Shown piece by piece: positions 30,064 to 32,961 of a stretch of 32,961 nucleotides of DNA (its first letter is position 1; each line of letters opens with the position of its first letter). This DNA comes from Pseudogulbenkiania sp. (GTDB lineage Bacteria > Pseudomonadota > Gammaproteobacteria > Burkholderiales > Chromobacteriaceae): contig JAGLBD010000008.1 in the NCBI GenBank assembly GCA_018260425.1, forward strand, positions 48,255 to 81,215, in the 5' to 3' direction. The notes beneath the pieces were generated by a model. The model searched no databases. It was not told where the DNA came from and saw only the letters and a program-made list of their open reading frames with translations. The translations under genes and the position numbers were made by a program.

Positions 30064-32961
30064 TTACTGCCAGTTGGCGGTAATCACTGGCTGTAATGGT
30101 TGGTAATGCTGCGGCAAGGTGCTCTGACCCGGCGCTGGTGGTGAAAACATCGCCATCGCCGACACCAAGGTGTCCACTTGGTTATTGAGCAAGGTTTTGC
30201 CGTCGCCACTGTGTAAACGCTCGATTTGATGCTGAGGACCGGCATACCAGTCGTGTACCGTGAGCTGATCCTCGCTGCCGATCAGGCTTAGCGCCAAGTC
30301 ATTGCCGTGGCGGCTCAACCAAATCTGTTCCGCCCTCACCCCTGCGGCGAAGGCCAATACATCGGCATTGCCAGATGTGGCATCGTTCTCCTCGATCACG
30401 TCTCGGCCAGCCCCCGGACCGAACACATAGGTATCGTTGCCCGTCCCCCCCGCCAGCCAATCGTCCCCCGCGCCGCCATCGAGCCGATCGTCTCCACCCC
30501 AGCCCAACAGCGCATTCGCACCTGCATTCCCACGCAAATGATTGGCCAGGTCATTGCCCGCACCACTGAGGTTATCGCTGCCCTGCAGCGTCAATTGCTC
30601 GACGTAGGTGCCCAAGGTGTAAGATACGCTGCTCTCGACCGTATCCATCCCTTCAGCGAAGGACTCGCGCACCACATCAGCGCTACTGTCCACACGGTAG
30701 AGGTCATCCCCCGCACCGCCAGCCATGTCATCCCCGCCAGCGGCCCCATCCAGCGTATTGGCGGCCTCATTGCCCCTTAGGCGATTGTTCAAGGCATTAC
30801 CGGTGCCATTCACGGCGCCAACTCCAGTCAGCACCAGATTTTCCACTTCACCGGGCAAGGTATAAGACAGAGGCGTACGTACGGTATCAGTCCCGCCTTC
30901 GGGTAATTCAATTACCGTATCCTGCGCGTGCGCGACGAGATAGGTATCGTCCCCGGTGCGGCCCTCCATTTGTTTTGAAAAGAACGTCCCGCCAATCAGT
31001 GTATTGCCTCCAGCGTCCCCCACCACCAAACGCTCGAACACTGAACCCGATACCTGCACTTTCGCTGCTGGCGGCAGGGCGTCGGGCTCGGCAAAAATAA
31101 AACTCGCGGCGGTCAAGGGCGTGCCATCGTGATGTACCGGTAGACCATCGCGCACGGTAAAGTGCATCAAGGTCAAAAACTGGCTGCTGCCTGCCTCACC
31201 CAGCCAAACCCGCAAGAACGCCTCTCCATTGAGCGTTGCCGTGCTAAAGCGCAAATCGTCAAACGAGCGCACGGCACGAATTTGCGCCAAACTGATTTTT
31301 TCTTCTGGGTTGGTATGCTCAAAATCGGAAATCAGGTTCTTGAACAAGCCCGATGGCGCGTTCGGGCCGAGATCCTCTTCAATCACAAAGGTATCGTTGC
31401 CGGCGCCCCCCCTGACACCGGCGGGGGTGTTATAACTTTCATCGCCCTCGACATACAAGATGTCATTGCCTGCATCCCCCTGGATACGGTCATTACCCGG
31501 ACCGCCGCGAATGGTGTCGTTGCCGGGGCCCCCTAACAGCAGATCGTCGCCGGCGCCACCCTCCAAGCGGTCGTTGCCGCCCTCGCCTTCACTCGAACTT
31601 GGATCACCGACCAGTTGGTCATCACCGTCATTCCCATTCAACACGTCGTCCTGGGTTCCACCGAACACCTTGTCCTGCCCGCCGCCCCCCCACAGCACCC
31701 TGCGCTCGTTTTCCATCACACTGATCAAACCCGTATCGTTGGCAAGCAGTAGCCCCCGACCGTTGACCAACAAGTCTCGCGGGGGCAAACCATCTGGCTG
31801 CGTACTAAAATGCTGTCCGGAAAGCGCACTGGCCGTCACATGCTTCAACGACACCATCTGGCCATTGGCAAACGTCACGCGCGTATCCACGCCTTGCTGG
31901 GATATCTGCATTGATTGGCGTAGTGCCGCCGGGAAACGGGCCAGCACCAAAACATCGGTGTTCAGGGCGAAATCGTGCACCACATCGTGGCCGGGGGTAC
32001 CGCTCGCCTCATACTCGATAACGAACAAATCCACTCCCTCGCCACCGGTCAGGCTGTCGTTGCCACGCCCTCCATACAAAAAGTCAACGCCACCCGCCGC
32101 CGACAAGACATCCTCCCCACGCCCACCGATGAGGATGTTGCTAAGCAGATTACCTGTCAGAGTGTCTGCGCCATCACCGCCGATGGCGTTTTCGATCGTA
32201 TCCGGCGTGATTGCCAGCGCCGTGCCACCAAGACTGGCAACACCGCTGGCCAAATCGATTTGACTCGCCTTGCTCACCGCAGCGGCATTGAGCGTGTCGC
32301 GACCACCATCCGTGTCTTGCAAACGGTTCCGGCCAGTCTCGGCAGCCAATTGGCCATATTCGTCGGTATACACGTACTGCGTGCCACCGCCCTGCTCTGC
32401 GCCATAAGCATTCAGGCTCCACTGATGCAGCGTTCCTTGCTCACCCGTGACGCGGTCGATCACGTGTAACGTCCAGTCTCCCGCCGTGCGCTCGCCACGT
32501 AGCCGTGCGGTGGTGAAGACATGGTCCAGGGTGTTTGTCCGGAAAAATTGTGTGTCACCCAGCGCAGTATCATGGCTACCCGGCGCCTTGCCGGGTCGAT
32601 CAAGCAAGATTGACTCGGTACCGGCGGGTGAAATCAGTTTGATGATCAAATCTCCCGGGCGCGCATGGGTTAGATTGACATGCACCTCGACATGTTCGAT
32701 CTCGATGCCGCTTGCCGGCATGGTCAGGGTGTGGCGTGCTCCGGTTTCAGTGCCATCGGGAATTGCGGCCTGCAAAGAGCCCGAATGCGGGGCTAGCTTC
32801 AACCGCCTTTCATCGAGATAGGTGTTTTGCGTCGTCCACGACTCGGCCAGTCGCACGGCAGCGCGCGCATCGATAGCGCCATAACCATAATCGTGGCTGA
32901 CATGCATGCCGCCACCATTCCAGGTCGTGGCACCGTTGTGTTGCCATTGGGTATTTGGGTC
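30064..32961 (-). CDS. RTX exoprotein with subtilisin-type end and P domain, N-terminus beyond window
   Basis: 965 C-terminal residues are visible, and the frame is open to the right edge. The first residues (DPNTQWQHNGATTWNGGG, then HDYGYGAIDARAAVRLAESW) are the end of an S8 subtilisin/kexin protease domain. A proprotein-convertase P domain follows at about 55-187 (LTMPASGIEIEHVEVHVNLTHARPGDL onward, GDWTLHVIDRVTGEQGTLHQWSLNAYG). Three or more blocks of Ca2+-binding RTX nonapeptides (GGxGxDxLxG) lie between about 230 and 860. A C-terminal RTX-associated domain (LSRHGNDLALSLIGSEDQLTVHDWY) and a secretion-signal tail complete it. It is exported through the adjacent type I system and folds with Ca2+ outside. 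The catalytic residues are off the window. Confidence 0.9.
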   Translation of the reverse strand, partial: DPNTQWQHNGATTWNGGGMHVSHDYGYGAIDARAAVRLAESWTTQNTYLDERRLKLAPHSGSLQAAIPDGTETGARHTLTMPASGIEIEHVEVHVNLTHARPGDLIIKLISPAGTESILLDRPGKAPGSHDTALGDTQFFRTNTLDHVFTTARLRGERTAGDWTLHVIDRVTGEQGTLHQWSLNAYGAEQGGGTQYVYTDEYGQLAAETGRNRLQDTDGGRDTLNAAAVSKASQIDLASGVASLGGTALAITPDTIENAIGGDGADTLTGNLLSNILIGGRGEDVLSAAGGVDFLYGGRGNDSLTGGEGVDLFVIEYEASGTPGHDVVHDFALNTDVLVLARFPAALRQSMQISQQGVDTRVTFANGQMVSLKHVTASALSGQHFSTQPDGLPPRDLLVNGRGLLLANDTGLISVMENERRVLWGGGGQDKVFGGTQDDVLNGNDGDDQLVGDPSSSEGEGGNDRLEGGAGDDLLLGGPGNDTIRGGPGNDRIQGDAGNDILYVEGDESYNTPAGVRGGAGNDTFVIEEDLGPNAPSGLFKNLISDFEHTNPEEKISLAQIRAVRSFDDLRFSTATLNGEAFLRVWLGEAGSSQFLTLMHFTVRDGLPVHHDGTPLTAASFIFAEPDALPPAAKVQVSGSVFERLVVGDAGGNTLIGGTFFSKQMEGRTGDDTYLVAHAQDTVIELPEGGTDTVRTPLSYTLPGEVENLVLTGVGAVNGTGNALNNRLRGNEAANTLDGAAGGDDMAGGAGDDLYRVDSSADVVRESFAEGMDTVESSVSYTLGTYVEQLTLQGSDNLSGAGNDLANHLRGNAGANALLGWGGDDRLDGGAGDDWLAGGTGNDTYVFGPGAGRDVIEENDATSGNADVLAFAAGVRAEQIWLSRHGNDLALSLIGSEDQLTVHDWYAGPQHQIERLHSGDGKTLLNNQVDTLVSAMAMFSPPAPGQSTLPQHYQPLQPVITANWQ

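Noticed and set aside
1-32961. CRISPR arrays, tRNA or rRNA genes
   Set aside because: No regularly spaced direct repeats and no recognisable tRNA or rRNA sequence were seen by eye; a tRNAscan run would settle weak cases.

Overview
The window is about 33 kb of moderately GC-rich DNA. Its gene content and order suggest a Neisseriales betaproteobacterium of the Chromobacteriaceae type: anmK divergent from tyrS, then an rpfE-like gene, recJ and rmuC. This is inference from gene content; no 16S rRNA or other phylogenetic marker lies in the window, and I saw no tRNA, rRNA or CRISPR array.

Layout. 1-6.8 kb is housekeeping: partial anmK (-), then a tight tyrS / rpfE-like / recJ / rmuC operon (+) and a convergent ACT-like gene. 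7.0-9.4 kb holds a LysR regulator divergent from a dicarboxylate/amino-acid symporter, with a perfect T-N11-A palindrome between them and a textbook terminator after the symporter. 9.5-10.8 kb is accessory debris: an orphan protein carrying two in-frame copies of a GC-rich palindromic repeat, the decayed 3' end of an ISAs1-type transposase, and paired hairpins resembling an IS200/IS605 right end. 10.8-15.0 kb holds an Fsr-type MFS exporter divergent from an AraC regulator, and a TonB-dependent receptor. 15.1-17.3 kb is a magnesium locus: corA, a structured leader with a short ORF, mgtC, and a small DUF2892 membrane protein. 17.4-22.4 kb has a glycosyltransferase, a two-part GNAT protein, a Cys-rich exported protein plus DUF411 protein, a degenerate HD-GYP protein and an MddA/Pat-type acetyltransferase. 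22.5-26.3 kb is accessory: a SEC-C protein, a toxin-antitoxin pair whose toxin ends at an in-frame amber codon, an overlapping pair of uncharacterised genes (one with PD-(D/E)XK motifs) and two tandem acetyltransferases. 26.4-33 kb is a type I secretion operon (-): a large RTX protein with a kexin/subtilisin-like end and P domain (5' end outside the window), then HlyB-like and HlyD-like transporter genes.

The most interesting region is the roughly 220-nt leader of mgtC (16143-16365). A 14-codon ORF with a strong Shine-Dalgarno encodes MEPDPARLPRSGTR. It shares MEPDP and LPR with the enterobacterial MgtL leader peptide, whose acidic/proline N-terminus destabilises the ribosome at low Mg2+. Its stop codon abuts an 11-bp helix that excludes a second, stronger hairpin, and further downstream a copy of ACTCCCG can pair with the mgtC Shine-Dalgarno. 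This looks like an MgtL-type Mg2+ switch controlling an MgtC-family gene in a betaproteobacterium; the wiring is inferred from sequence only.
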